Position numbers and translations under genes: made by a program. From the NCBI GenBank assembly GCA_015207365.1, contig JADEXA010000057.1, forward strand, positions 1 through 46,804: a DNA stretch of 46,804 nt, given 5' to 3'. The notes below the pieces were generated by a model, which saw nothing but the letters and a program-made list of their open reading frames with translations, was not told the origin of the DNA and made no database searches. Numbering within the stretch: the stretch's first letter is position 1; each line of letters opens with the position of its first letter. The stretch comes from Vacuolonema iberomarrocanum LEGE 07170. GTDB lineage: Bacteria; Cyanobacteriota; Cyanobacteriia; Elainellales; Elainellaceae. Of this stretch, positions 34,375-44,052 are shown one piece after another.

Positions 34375-34692
34375 ATGGCAACTATTCAGCAGCAAAAAAT
34401 TCGTATTCGCCTCAAAGCCTTTGATCGGCGTCTCCTCGATACATCCTGTGAGAAGATCGTAGACACCGCAAATCGTACAAATGCGACCGCAATTGGCCCG
34501 ATTCCCCTGCCTACAAAGCGTCGGATTTATTGTGTTTTGCGATCGCCCCACGTCGATAAAGATTCCCGGGAGCATTTTGAAACGCGTACCCATCGCCGCA
34601 TTATTGACATTTATCAGCCTTCGTCTAAGACGATCGACGCTCTGATGAAGCTCGACTTGCCTGCGGGAGTTGATATTGAAGTGAAGCTCTAG
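34375..34692 (+). CDS. rpsJ: Small ribosomal subunit protein uS10
   Basis: A 105-residue protein with the uS10 pattern: KIRIRLKAFDRRLLDTSCEKI, GPIPLPTKRRIYCVLRSPHVDKDSREHFE and a tail LDLPAGVDIEVKL. It is a 30S head protein and also takes part in NusB-linked antitermination. It stands apart from the rest of an S10 operon, in the usual cyanobacterial place after tuf. 229 bases separate it from tuf. Confidence 0.98.
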   Translation: MATIQQQKIRIRLKAFDRRLLDTSCEKIVDTANRTNATAIGPIPLPTKRRIYCVLRSPHVDKDSREHFETRTHRRIIDIYQPSSKTIDALMKLDLPAGVDIEVKL

Positions 34693-34847
34693 GGCATATT
34701 GTCCTAGACATGGCTCCTTTTGTTGGGGAGCTGGGGGTGATGCGATAGACTAGGAGGGAGAATCTGTTGCATGCTTGTGGTCAAACTGCATGCTATGCAA
34801 CGGTTTTGTTCTGGTTCAGACCGATTCCTAACCCCTAGACGACTGCA

Positions 34848-35507
34848 ATGACTTTTCCCTCCTCAGTGACAGTTCGTGAGCTTCCTCTATTTCCTTTACC
34901 CAATGTTGTCCTATTTCCGGGACAACCTCTGCCGCTACACATCTTTGAATTTCGATACCGCATGATGATCAACACTGTGCTCGAAAGTGATGGTCGTTTT
35001 GGGGTTTTGATGTTCGATCCAACGGACAATAGCATTGCAAGCGTTGGGTGTTGTGCAGAAATTACTAACCACCATCGCCTTCCCGATGATCGGATGAAGG
35101 TGATGACTTTTGGACAGCAACGCTTTCGCGTATTGAACTATGTGCGCGAACGTCCTTTTCGTGTTGGGCTAGTTGAATGGATTGAAGACCAGCCCGGTGA
35201 GAAGGAGTTGCAGCCCTTGACCCAGCAAGTTGATTTACTGCTGCGAGACGTCATTCACCTGACCGCAAAATTGATGGGGCAAGAACCAAAGGTTCCTGAG
35301 AGTATTCCCGATACGCCTCTAGAGTTGTCTTACTGGATCGCCCATAATCTGCATAATGCTGCTGATGAGCAGCAAAATTTGCTCGAAATGCTGACTACGG
35401 CTGAACGATTAGAGCGAGAGGCAGAAATTCTGTCTTCAACACGGAGCAGTTTTGCGGCCCGAGTCGCTCTTAAAGATGCCTTTCCAAGGGATGCATTGCA
35501 AGAGTGA
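34848..35507 (+). CDS. Lon N-terminal (LON substrate-binding) domain protein
   Basis: A 219-residue protein equal to the N-terminal domain of Lon protease alone: VRELPLFPLPNVVLFPGQPL, HIFEFRYRMM, and FGQQRFRVLNYVRERPFRVG, with a helical C-terminal part. There is no ATPase or protease domain. Such proteins are widespread in cyanobacteria; they may bind unfolded proteins but the role is unknown. A GTTGCATGC / GCATGCtATGCAAC imperfect hairpin lies upstream, around 34767-34801. It converges on pheA nine bases on. Confidence 0.9.
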   Translation: MTFPSSVTVRELPLFPLPNVVLFPGQPLPLHIFEFRYRMMINTVLESDGRFGVLMFDPTDNSIASVGCCAEITNHHRLPDDRMKVMTFGQQRFRVLNYVRERPFRVGLVEWIEDQPGEKELQPLTQQVDLLLRDVIHLTAKLMGQEPKVPESIPDTPLELSYWIAHNLHNAADEQQNLLEMLTTAERLEREAEILSSTRSSFAARVALKDAFPRDALQE

Positions 35508-35516
35508 TAGTTCGAT

Positions 35517-36368
35517 TTAGATTTCACTTGTGATTGTGAGAATGTCGTAGCTGCCAAAGATTTTCAGGGTCTCGGTGATGCTCTGCATTTCTTCCAACGC
35601 TTCTTGGAGCTTCGGGTCGCTGACGTTGCCTTCCAAATCTAAGAAGAAGAGGTAATCTCCAAGGGATCGCTTGGTTGGCCGTGACTCAATTCGGCTGAGG
35701 TTAATGCCTCGCTGTGCGCAAGTCTGAAGCGGACGAACCAGTGCACCAGGGACATTGGCCGGAACACTAAACGCTAGAGAGGTATAACTGCCGCCTGGAG
35801 ATACATCGCGGCTCAGTATCCAGAATCTCGTGCAGTTGTCGGGATGGTCGTTGATCGGATGTGCCAGAGTCGGCATGTTGTATAGAGTCGCAGCACGGCG
35901 AGAGGCGATCGCTCCGACAGGTGCATTGGCTGATAGATGTTGGAGTGCTTCAGTGGTGGATCGGGTCGGAATTAACGTGACGTTGGGGAGCCGTTTCTCT
36001 ATCCAAATCTGGCATTGGGCGATCGCTTGGGGGTGGGAGTAAATAATTTGGATATCCTCTATCGACTCAGCTTGGGAGATGAGTGCATGGGAAATAGGCA
36101 GAACCAAGGCGTAATGAATTTGTAGTTCTGCCATGTTCCATAGAGTATCAAGAGTGGTAGTAACGCTACCTTCAATCGAATTTTCTACAGGTACAACGGA
36201 AAAGCAAGCTGCCTGTTGAGCCGTTGCTTGCAAGACTTGGGTAATGCTGGGATAAGGACATAGATCTGCTGTTTGCCCAGTGAACTCACGCAGCAGCCTG
36301 GCCCAATGTATTGCAGCGGTTTCGGCATAGGTTCCTACAGGCCCGAGATAAGCAATGGAGCGCATCAT
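35517..36368 (-). CDS. pheA: Prephenate dehydratase
   Basis: About 283 residues. The dehydratase domain opens with IAYLGPVGTYAETAA, has PVENSIEGSVTTTLDTL, and has the catalytic-site triplet in NCTRFWILSR. A C-terminal ACT domain follows with GALVRPLQTCAQRGINLSRI and ESRPTK, the phenylalanine-binding region, so feedback inhibition is expected. It makes phenylpyruvate from prephenate. No chorismate mutase domain is fused. The ATG-ATG at 36368-36363 is the likely start, as the longer frame to 36386 adds only a few residues. Confidence 0.95.
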   Translation of the reverse strand: MMRSIAYLGPVGTYAETAAIHWARLLREFTGQTADLCPYPSITQVLQATAQQAACFSVVPVENSIEGSVTTTLDTLWNMAELQIHYALVLPISHALISQAESIEDIQIIYSHPQAIAQCQIWIEKRLPNVTLIPTRSTTEALQHLSANAPVGAIASRRAATLYNMPTLAHPINDHPDNCTRFWILSRDVSPGGSYTSLAFSVPANVPGALVRPLQTCAQRGINLSRIESRPTKRSLGDYLFFLDLEGNVSDPKLQEALEEMQSITETLKIFGSYDILTITSEI

Positions 36369-36404
36369 AGATACTAACGGTTGCAAAAGATATAAGTAGC
36401 ATAA

Positions 36405-36590
36405 TCATTTCGTTAGAACAATGGTGCCTTCTGACGATGGTTTAGTTGGCTCTAAGCGATCTACTTCTAGCTGCATCGTTGAAAGCAGAAGGGTTGAAAG
36501 CAAATCATTCCAATTGGTCATCCCATAGCTCTCTTGCTTGACTATCTTTAAAGGAAGGTCAGAGAACTGCTCGGCATTCAACCTCGTCAA
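36405..36590 (-). CDS. Short open frame, possible small protein
   Basis: 61 codons from ATG, with a product of even amino acid composition (MTRLNAEQFSDLPLKIVKQE at the start). It lies 37 bases upstream of pheA in the same direction. No family recognised and no clear ribosome binding site, so it may be chance or part of the pheA leader. Confidence 0.3.
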   Translation of the reverse strand: MTRLNAEQFSDLPLKIVKQESYGMTNWNDLLSTLLLSTMQLEVDRLEPTKPSSEGTIVLTK

Positions 36591-37006
36591 CGGTTGCCAT
36601 TGAGTTAGCCGAAGCTAACTTTTGATCTGAGGGAGTTATTTATCTTCAGGATACCGATCGCGGCTAATGGCAGCGCAGAAAACATACATCCGCGCTGATT
36701 GGAATATTGGTTGCTTCAGGCAACTTTGATCCCCAACATTTGTAAGACATCCATGTACCTATGAAAAACGAATCGAAATTACAACATTCGATGAAAAGGT
36801 TCATATTTCGTATCCAACCAAGACCTATAATCCCTTGATGGTCGGTTATGCCCCATCGATCACTGGCGGATTCAAGTCGGGATCAGAGTACACTAAGGAA
36901 TCGAGAGTGCGACACTCTCCGTAGGAGTTGCGAGAGTCGGGTAAGTTTGGCATCAGGTTTGATGCACTGAACAGGTTAGCAGACAAACGTTTAGTTAAAA
37001 ATTTTT
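36591..37006. other. Intergenic region upstream of the DUF1997 gene
   Basis: No gene supported. Contains the small hairpin GAGAGTGCGACACTCTC at 36903-36919. It should carry divergent promoters for the DUF1997 gene and for pheA. Confidence 0.35.
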
Positions 37007-37615
37007 ATGACGATGAATGCTCAGTTTCATGCAACGCAATCTATTGATTTAGCTGTACCAGAATTATCAATTCCGGTACAACATTATCTTCGGCAACCCC
37101 GTCGTCTGGTTAATGCTCTAATGGATTCGAGCCGAGTAGAGATGCTGGGTCAAAACGAGTTTCGTTTTAAGATGCGTCCGCTACGTTTTCTGAGCCTCAG
37201 TTTGCAACCCATTGTTGACCTGCGTGTGGAGGCTGATGCCCAGGGCACTATCTACTTAAAATCCATCAATTGCGATGTTTTAGGAATTGATGCATTAAAA
37301 AAACACTTCCACCTTGATTTAGAAGGCTACCTTTCGCCTGTATTGGTGGCCGGGCAGACGCGCCTTGATGGCAATGCAGATTTACAGGTTAGTGTGAATA
37401 TCCCACCTATGCTTTGGCTGACTCCAAAAGCATTAGTGGAAAGTACTGGGAATACGCTACTAAAAAGTATTTTAATGACAATCAAGCAGCGGCTAACCCA
37501 CCAGCTCTTGGCTGACTATCGTGAATGGGTCTCTGACCAATTGTCAGAGAATGAAAGAATCGCTCAAACCTCTACCAACACGCAACAGCTTGCCCCTAAA
37601 GGTTCGTTGTCTTAG
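37007..37615 (+). CDS. DUF1997 domain protein
   Basis: A 202-residue protein with the DUF1997 pattern found in cyanobacteria and plastids: an opening strand FHATQSIDLAVPE, YLRQPRRLVNALMDSSRVE, LGQNEFRFKMRPLRFLSLSLQPIVDLRV, and the ending LLKSILMTIKQRL. Its alternating strands and terminal helix resemble a START-like fold. Function unknown. Located next to rnhB-rne, which is a common arrangement in cyanobacteria. It converges on rnhB. Confidence 0.85.
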   Translation: MTMNAQFHATQSIDLAVPELSIPVQHYLRQPRRLVNALMDSSRVEMLGQNEFRFKMRPLRFLSLSLQPIVDLRVEADAQGTIYLKSINCDVLGIDALKKHFHLDLEGYLSPVLVAGQTRLDGNADLQVSVNIPPMLWLTPKALVESTGNTLLKSILMTIKQRLTHQLLADYREWVSDQLSENERIAQTSTNTQQLAPKGSLS

Positions 37616-37634
37616 GGTGAGTGCAAAGAGAACG

Positions 37635-38279
37635 TTAACGCTCCTCCTGTAGCGAGGCTCCTTTGCGTGACGACAGTTCTTGCTGAGAAAATAAATCCAT
37701 TTGCTCGATCGCCGTGTTGATATTGAACGTGCGGCGGTGCTGGGATGAAAAACCGAGCGTAGCGATCGCCCGACGATGCTTCACCGTCCCATAGCCCTTA
37801 TTTGACGCTAAATCATATCCTGGAAATCGTTTGTCTAGGCGAATGATCAGGCGATCGCGCCATACTTTGGCAATCACACTAGCCGCCGCAATTTCGACAT
37901 GGAGAAGGTCACCTTTGATGACGGTTTCCTGTGACAGTGGAAGGTCTTTGATGGGGCGATTGCCGTCAATGCGACAGAGGGTAGGAGCTGGATTGAGCCG
38001 ATCGATCGCCCGCCTCATTGCCAGCAACGAGGCATTGAGAATATTAATGCGCTCAATTTCACGCGCAGATGCTAGGCCAATTTTGCAATCAATGGCATGG
38101 GCTAAAATTTGCGGAAAAAGCTCGTCTCGCTTTTCAGGAGAGAGCTTTTTACTATCAGTGACCCCCAGTTGTGCCAGATGCTTAGCACTCGCTTCGGAAA
38201 GAATGACCGCCGCCGCAACAACGGGACCAAAAATTGCACCTCGTCCGACCTCATCTACCCCTGCAATGATGTTACCCAC
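37635..38279 (-). CDS. rnhB: Ribonuclease HII
   Basis: 214 residues from a GTG start. The active-site signature GVDEVGRGAIFGPVVAAAV is at residues 7-25, with the acidic pair DE. The next acidic residue is in GVTDSKKLSPEKR, and ASVIAKVWRDRLI completes the DEDD-type site. It cuts the RNA strand of RNA/DNA hybrids, including single ribonucleotides. The SSQHRRTFN motif near the C-terminus is typical. It follows rne by 144 bases in the same direction and is likely cotranscribed. Confidence 0.95.
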   Translation of the reverse strand: MGNIIAGVDEVGRGAIFGPVVAAAVILSEASAKHLAQLGVTDSKKLSPEKRDELFPQILAHAIDCKIGLASAREIERINILNASLLAMRRAIDRLNPAPTLCRIDGNRPIKDLPLSQETVIKGDLLHVEIAAASVIAKVWRDRLIIRLDKRFPGYDLASNKGYGTVKHRRAIATLGFSSQHRRTFNINTAIEQMDLFSQQELSSRKGASLQEER

Positions 38280-38423
38280 TGGCCTGCTGTTGGTTTGAGG
38301 TTGAGTCTCGTTAGTATTCCTGTTGAAGGAAGGGATTCCTGTGAAGGAAGGGTTGTCTCGTCACACAGATGTTCTGTAATGTCTAACTGCACGAGAATGC
38401 ACAACCGCCATATGGCATTGCGC

Positions 38424-40451
38424 CTAGCTAGAACGAGCCGAGGAACGACGGCGGCGACGGCGATTCACCGTCGAGTTGTCAGAGGATGAACTGTCTTCCT
38501 CCTTGGTCGCATCGGTTGCTTCGGCGATCGCATCTGATGCATCGTCTTGGCTACTGTCGATCGCGCTGCTGGCCACGGTATCATCCTTAGCGGTCTCTTC
38601 ACTGCCAGTGGAGACATCGGCAGATGGGGTGGCGGCTTGACCATTTTTGCCATTCGGAAGCTCAGGTGGCGGAGCCATACCGGGTAAGTACACAGATATG
38701 ACAGCATTTTTGGGATCTTTAACCGCTTCCCTTGCCAGCACCAGTGGGGAGATGCCCATCATGGCATAGAGTTCTTGCTCATCCGGTGTCATCTCAATGC
38801 TGATGGTTTCGGGCGGTTCAGCCGGTGCCTTTTCTCGGCGCGATCGCCCGCCGCGCTCAGAGCGACTTTCCTTGGTAGGCTTGCCGTTGGTCGGTTTCTC
38901 ACTGATGACCTCCGGTGTGGCTTCGAGGTTGGGAAGCGCTTCCGCTGGTAAAGGTGCGGTTTCGGAGGGCGCACTACGGGTGGACTTGCGGCTGGAAGAA
39001 TCTCCATTGCGCGATCGCCCGCCTCGTTTGCTGCGGCGGCGATCGGGTTTACTCCGCTCCTGATAGCTGGGATGGCTTGTCAAGTTGGCACTCAACGGGT
39101 CTTCCCCGTTGGTATCGGCAAACCCACCTCCGTTGTTGTCACTAGGCGCAACCCGAACAGTCGGTCGAACATTCGTAACGGTGCGCCCGTCTTCGAGAGC
39201 ATGAACAGCTTCCTCTGGCTCATTAGGTAAATGCACCAAATGCCCCAATCCACTGCAAGTGGGGCAGGGGCGTCCAAACAATTCATAAATGTTTTGCCCT
39301 TGCCGCTTCCGGGTTAGCTCCACCAACCCCAGCTCTGTTAGTTGGGCAATCTGAGGGCGGGCTTTGTCGGTACGTAAGGCTTTGTTGAACTGCTCCAACA
39401 CCTGCAATTTATCTCGGTGGGAGTCCATGTCAATGAAGTCCACCACGATGACGCCAGCAATGTTGCGTAGGCGAAGCTGGCGAGCAATTTCGTCGGCCGC
39501 TTCACAGTTTGTCCATAAAACGGTTTCCCGTGCCGTTGCAGAGCGAGTGAACGAGCCTGAGTTCACATCGATGACCGTCAGGGCTTCAGTACGCTCGATA
39601 ATGATGTAGCCGCCCGATGGCAGATCTACCCGTGGCTTGAGGGCTTCCCGAATGGCTGCATTGACTCGGAAGTATTCCAGAATGTCAGGTTTTTCGCGAT
39701 GCTGGTCAATCACAACTGACGGTGTTTGCCCACCGCCCCAATTGGTCAAGTGCTGTTTGACCCGCTTCATGCCCGATTGAGAATCGGCCACAATCCGGTT
39801 GACTTCAGAGCTGTAAACATCGCGCAGCACCTTTTGGATGAAGTCATCATCTCGATTCAGCAAACAAGGCGGACGGCTGCCGAGTGCTTCTTGCTGCACC
39901 GTTTCCCATTGCTTTTGGAGCAGCTCTAAATCTTCGATGATGGCCTCTTCACTCACCCCTTCGGCCTCTGTTCGCACTAACAGCCCCATACCTGCGGGTT
40001 TGACAAGAATGGCGAGTGCCCGCAAGCGGTTGCGCTCGCTTTCATTGCGAATGCGTCGGGAAAGATTTACCCCCCGCCCAAACGGCATCAGCACTAAATA
40101 GCGACCGGGGAGGGTAATGTTACCTGTCAGCCGGGGACCTTTGTTCCCGGTGGGTTCTTTCATAATCTGAACCAGCACCTTTTGTTGCGGCAGGAGCAGT
40201 TCAGTGATGGGAGCCATCGATTTTTTGAGGCGCAGGGGGCCTAGGTCTGAAACGTGAATGAACCCGTTGCGCTCGCTGTCTCCAATATTGACGAAGGCGG
40301 CATCAATACCAGGAAGAACGTTTTCAACAATGCCGAGGTAGATATCTCCAACCTGGTGGCTACCCGTGGCGACGATGAGTTCCTGAATCTGATCCTCTGA
40401 AAAAACGGCGGCAATCCGATGTTGCTCGGCGATAACAATTTGCTTTGGCAT
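38424..40451 (-). CDS. rne: Ribonuclease E/G family endoribonuclease
   Basis: A 675-residue cyanobacterial RNase E. N-terminal S1 domain with VDAAFVNIGDSERNGFIHVS-like residues (GIDAAFVNIGDSERNGF), catalytic Asp residues in TVIDVNSGSF and VVDFIDMD, and zinc link CPTCSGLG near residue 400. The rest is disordered with Arg/Ser and acidic patches and ends NRRRRRRSSARSS. In Nostoc the C-terminal arginine nonapeptide recruits PNPase; the same cluster here suggests the same degradosome contact. The ATG at 40451 is chosen because GAGGAC lies six bases upstream. A long 5' leader is probable (promoter at 40832). Confidence 0.96.
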   Translation of the reverse strand: MPKQIVIAEQHRIAAVFSEDQIQELIVATGSHQVGDIYLGIVENVLPGIDAAFVNIGDSERNGFIHVSDLGPLRLKKSMAPITELLLPQQKVLVQIMKEPTGNKGPRLTGNITLPGRYLVLMPFGRGVNLSRRIRNESERNRLRALAILVKPAGMGLLVRTEAEGVSEEAIIEDLELLQKQWETVQQEALGSRPPCLLNRDDDFIQKVLRDVYSSEVNRIVADSQSGMKRVKQHLTNWGGGQTPSVVIDQHREKPDILEYFRVNAAIREALKPRVDLPSGGYIIIERTEALTVIDVNSGSFTRSATARETVLWTNCEAADEIARQLRLRNIAGVIVVDFIDMDSHRDKLQVLEQFNKALRTDKARPQIAQLTELGLVELTRKRQGQNIYELFGRPCPTCSGLGHLVHLPNEPEEAVHALEDGRTVTNVRPTVRVAPSDNNGGGFADTNGEDPLSANLTSHPSYQERSKPDRRRSKRGGRSRNGDSSSRKSTRSAPSETAPLPAEALPNLEATPEVISEKPTNGKPTKESRSERGGRSRREKAPAEPPETISIEMTPDEQELYAMMGISPLVLAREAVKDPKNAVISVYLPGMAPPPELPNGKNGQAATPSADVSTGSEETAKDDTVASSAIDSSQDDASDAIAEATDATKEEDSSSSDNSTVNRRRRRRSSARSS

Positions 40452-40831
40452 GAATGTCCTCAATGCATAAAAGGGATGTGTAGGTAGCGCATCGGGCTTG
40501 TATTAATTGCCTGGCCTCGGAACTTACACAGTCCTGACATAACCGCTTTGGGCAAACGCTGCCCAAGGGAAAAAATCTTGCAACAGAAGTTAGGGTCGGT
40601 GGCGATCGCCCCTTCCCATTTACCTATCTGTTAGCTCCTTAGCGTTATCGAATGCGCGACTGTCAACCATCGCACAAAAAAATCCTCTTCTGTCTAAACC
40701 AGGCACCCAAGCTGCCCATGAGGTTGTAAAAATTCCTGCGGAGGCGGTGGATGAATGACCCCAAAGTTCTCAACTCGTGTGCCGCTGGCACTTCAAGGGT
40801 ATCCAATTCGCTTCAGCGTACTTTGTGAGGA

Positions 40832-40862
40832 ATTATAGCGCGTGACTGGGTATGTGCTGCAA
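40832..40862 (-). promoter_or_regulatory. Candidate rne promoter with long leader
   Basis: Minus-strand TTGCAG (40862-40857), a 19-base spacer and TATAAT (40837-40832). Transcription would start near 40825 and give a leader of about 375 bases before the rne ATG. It includes U-rich stretches such as GATTTTTTTGTGCG. Confidence 0.45.
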
Positions 40863-41285
40863 CAAATCGACATCCTCTGGAATATTTTGTGAATTGAATA
40901 TTCTGAGAGATGTGGATTTCTGAAACTGCAGGGTGCAACCTCACAGCACAACCTCGCAATCAGCATAGCCTGAACGTCCTTCACCTGTCAGCCCTTTTGC
41001 TGAGCAAGTGAAGTAATCCTCTTACCATTTTAGCTTTTTTCAAGATTTGCTGAAGGGGTGAATGAAGTTCTCAGGCTAATGCTTTCAGGTCTCAGCAGGA
41101 AAAAGGGTTCTTCAGCTTCAACAGGTAACTACCTAACATCTTATGAGAATTTGTTACCCGTGGGTGTACGAGCCCTGTTTCTGCCATTGGTTTGTCACAC
41201 GCAAGTCATATCCGAAACTTGTTTCGAAATTTGTCGATGGATGCAACGCTCATCTGACGAGAGCGTAGTGCGTTGCTGGTTGAAG
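40863..41285. other. Intergenic region between rne and the radical SAM gene
   Basis: No supported gene on either strand; open frames are short and not protein-like. Confidence 0.35.
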
Positions 41286-41340
41286 GTATGAATTTTCCTG
41301 AGAAGGGGTGCAGCGCACCCCTTCTCAGGAAAATTCATAC
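41286..41340. terminator. Exact 26-bp-arm hairpin at the end of the radical SAM gene
   Basis: GTATGAATTTTCCTGAGAAG followed by GGGTGC pairs exactly with its complement around a three-base loop, AGC. It is 27 bases after the minus-strand stop at 41368. It may act as a terminator or as a barrier to exonucleases; no clear U-run follows. A stem of this length without a mismatch is unusual. Confidence 0.6.
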
Positions 41341-41367
41341 TTGGATCCTGCATCACCGAGGGTAGCG

Positions 41368-44052
41368 TTATTGGGCGAGGCGAAGCTGATGGCGATGGAT
41401 ATGCAGGAGCTGGGTCGTTTGCCCAGATACCTGTTCCAGCATTTGGACGACATGCTCTGGGCGCAGGAGCGTACCATCGTTGCGGCAAGCACCCACGTAG
41501 CGGAGCTGAAGGGCCTGACCCGCGTTCGTTTGCATAAAGGCCAGGGCTTCGGGTAACGCCTCAACCAGCTCTAGCTGCTGGAGGCGATCGCGCCCGTTGA
41601 TGTGATAGGTTTTGCCTGATTTTGAGGTCTGTTCTAGCAAAATCTCGTCTGACGTGAGAATCTGATCGATCCACTGTTGCCAGGGGAGGGCGGAATCCAT
41701 CGGCTCCGCTTCAGCGATCGTTGTGGGTTGCAGCGTGAGGTAATATTCAGCCTGTTCGATTTGGCGAGCGGCAGGGGGGCTGTCGGGGGCGATCGCTTCT
41801 ACCCGATACAGGGGCATCTCGGTTGGTAACTGGGCGGCTAATTTTTCGAGGAACTGGGCGGGTTCCATCTCCTCTGTCAGGTCGAAGTCAGCAATCTCTC
41901 CGGAGCTAGTAACCCCCAGAGAGAGGGCAAATGCGGGCATGATGCGAGGGCCAGGATGGTAGCCACCGCTGAAGGAGATGGGGAGGCTAGCGCGTCGCAC
42001 GGCTCGATCCAGCAGCCGTATTAAGTCGAGATGTCCAATGAAGCGCATTTCTCCCAGCTTGCCGAACCAGAGCCGGAGGCGTTGAGCGCGATCGGTATTG
42101 GGAACAAAATGTCCGGCAAAGGCGGGAATTTCGGGCGGAGGAATGACGATGTTATGCCCAAAGTCGGTGCCACAGACGCCGCAATGGGAGCAGCCGTCGA
42201 AGGCGCAATCGGGAACGGTGGCCGCTTCCAGGGCGCGCAGCAGGTCGTCTTTCAACCAGCTTTTGGCGATGCCCGTATCGATGTGGTCCCAGGGAAGGGG
42301 GGCATCGTAGCGATCGCCATCTCGCAGTTCACCTGCTTCTGTCGTGCCATCGGTGGTTTCGCGAAAGACATTCCACTCCCCCTGGTCAACTTGGCGATAC
42401 TTCCAGTCCAATCCTGCTTCGGCGATCGCCTGGGTCCAGGCGGCAAAGGCTTTGTCTTGGCTTTCCCACCATGCATCCATACCCGCCCCAAGCTCCCAGG
42501 CCCGACGGATGACCGGAGCCAGGCGGCGATCGCCTCGACCCACAAAATCTTCCATGGCGGAAATCCGCACATCGGTAAAATTGGCTTTGATGCCACGCAT
42601 GGTGCGGAATTCTGCCTTTAGCATGGCTCGCTTGCGTTCGAACTCGGCAGCGGATACTGAATGCCACTGGAACGGCGTATGGGGTTTGGGGGTGAAGTTC
42701 GAAATAGTGACGTTGAACCCCAAGGGTTTTCGTCCCTTGGTGCGACATTCCCGCTGCAACCAGCGCATGGTTTCTGCAATGCCCAGCACATCGGCATCGG
42801 TTTCTCCGGGCAACCCAATCATGAAGTAGAGCTTCACCCGGTCCCACCCTTCTTCATAGGCGGTTTTGACGCCCCGTAAGAGTTCTTCGTTGGTCAGCCC
42901 TTTGTTCACAATGTCGCGCATCCGCTGCGTGCCTGCTTCGGGAGCAAAGGTGAGGCTGCCCTGGCGTGTACCGCCGATGATGGTGGCAATGTTTTCGTCG
43001 AAGCGATCGACCCGCTGGCTGGGGAGGCTGAGAGAAATGTTTTCCCCCTGGAGTCGATTTTTGACCTCTACGCCCACCGCCGGGAGGGAAAGGTAGTCGG
43101 AGCAACTGAGGGAAAGCAAGGAAAACTCGTTGTAGCCCGTTGCCCGCATCCCCTCTTCGATCGCCTCAACCACGGCAGAGGGTTCGACATCCCGTGCGGG
43201 ACGGGTGAGCATTCCGGGTTGGCAAAAGCGACAACCTCGGGTACATCCGCGACGGATTTCGATGACCAGGCGATCATGCACCGTTTCCACAAAGGGAACG
43301 AGGCCAATGGAGTAGGCGGGGATGGGCGTCGCTACGCGACGGAGCACCCGTGCAGGCACATCGGGATGGTTGGGCCGCACGGAGCCATCGGGTTGCAGAT
43401 CGTAAAACTGCGGAACATAGACCCCAGGTACCTGGGCTAGATCCAGTAGCGTTGCCTCGCGGCTTAACCCCTGGGCTTTAGCTTCATCTAGCACCAGGCC
43501 AATTTCGGGCAACAATTCTTCTCCATCTCCCAGGGCGATGAAGTCAAAGAAATCAGCATAGGGCTCTGGGTTTGAGGTGGCTGTTTGCCCTCCGGCGAAA
43601 ATCAGCGGCATGTTGTCCCCACTGTCTGACCAAGGGGATTGATGCGATCGCTCCTGCCAGGTTAGGGGAATACCGGCCAGGGTCAGCATTTCCAGAATGT
43701 TGGTTGCGCCCAATTCGTAGCTGAGGCTGAAGCCCAAAATATCGAAATCAGTCAAAACCCGCCGAGATTCGACCGCAAACAGGGGGGTTTGGGTTTTCTG
43801 GAGTTTGGCCGTCAGATCGGGGGCTGGGAGATAGGCGCGATCGCACAACTGTCGAGGCTGGGCATTCAAAATGCTGTAGAGGATGATGTGACCCAGGTTG
43901 GATGCGCCCACCTCATACACTTCAGGGTAGGTTAGCGCCCACCGTACCGTTGCCTCGTTCCACGGCTTATGTACGGCTCCCAACTCATTACCCAGATACC
44001 GCGCCGGACGAGAAACATCGGATGTGAGCAGTTGTTCGAGTGCGATCGCCAC
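41368..44052 (-). CDS. B12-binding-type radical SAM protein, TIGR03960 family, with a DUF2344 C-terminus
   Basis: An 894-residue protein. Residues 1-240 resemble the cobalamin-binding-like domain of this family (ILYSILN, DILGFSLSYELGATNIL). The radical SAM 4Fe-4S motif is Cys270, Cys274 and Cys277 in RRGCTRGCRFCQPG. After the barrel is a cysteine-rich stretch DGCSHCGVCGTDF, and the last 240 residues (RLRLWFGKLGEMRFIGHLDL) are the TIGR03936/DUF2344 part. The reaction is unknown. It begins with GTG at 44052 after GAGG. Standing before rne-rnhB is a conserved cyanobacterial order. Confidence 0.92.
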   Translation of the reverse strand: MAIALEQLLTSDVSRPARYLGNELGAVHKPWNEATVRWALTYPEVYEVGASNLGHIILYSILNAQPRQLCDRAYLPAPDLTAKLQKTQTPLFAVESRRVLTDFDILGFSLSYELGATNILEMLTLAGIPLTWQERSHQSPWSDSGDNMPLIFAGGQTATSNPEPYADFFDFIALGDGEELLPEIGLVLDEAKAQGLSREATLLDLAQVPGVYVPQFYDLQPDGSVRPNHPDVPARVLRRVATPIPAYSIGLVPFVETVHDRLVIEIRRGCTRGCRFCQPGMLTRPARDVEPSAVVEAIEEGMRATGYNEFSLLSLSCSDYLSLPAVGVEVKNRLQGENISLSLPSQRVDRFDENIATIIGGTRQGSLTFAPEAGTQRMRDIVNKGLTNEELLRGVKTAYEEGWDRVKLYFMIGLPGETDADVLGIAETMRWLQRECRTKGRKPLGFNVTISNFTPKPHTPFQWHSVSAAEFERKRAMLKAEFRTMRGIKANFTDVRISAMEDFVGRGDRRLAPVIRRAWELGAGMDAWWESQDKAFAAWTQAIAEAGLDWKYRQVDQGEWNVFRETTDGTTEAGELRDGDRYDAPLPWDHIDTGIAKSWLKDDLLRALEAATVPDCAFDGCSHCGVCGTDFGHNIVIPPPEIPAFAGHFVPNTDRAQRLRLWFGKLGEMRFIGHLDLIRLLDRAVRRASLPISFSGGYHPGPRIMPAFALSLGVTSSGEIADFDLTEEMEPAQFLEKLAAQLPTEMPLYRVEAIAPDSPPAARQIEQAEYYLTLQPTTIAEAEPMDSALPWQQWIDQILTSDEILLEQTSKSGKTYHINGRDRLQQLELVEALPEALAFMQTNAGQALQLRYVGACRNDGTLLRPEHVVQMLEQVSGQTTQLLHIHRHQLRLAQ

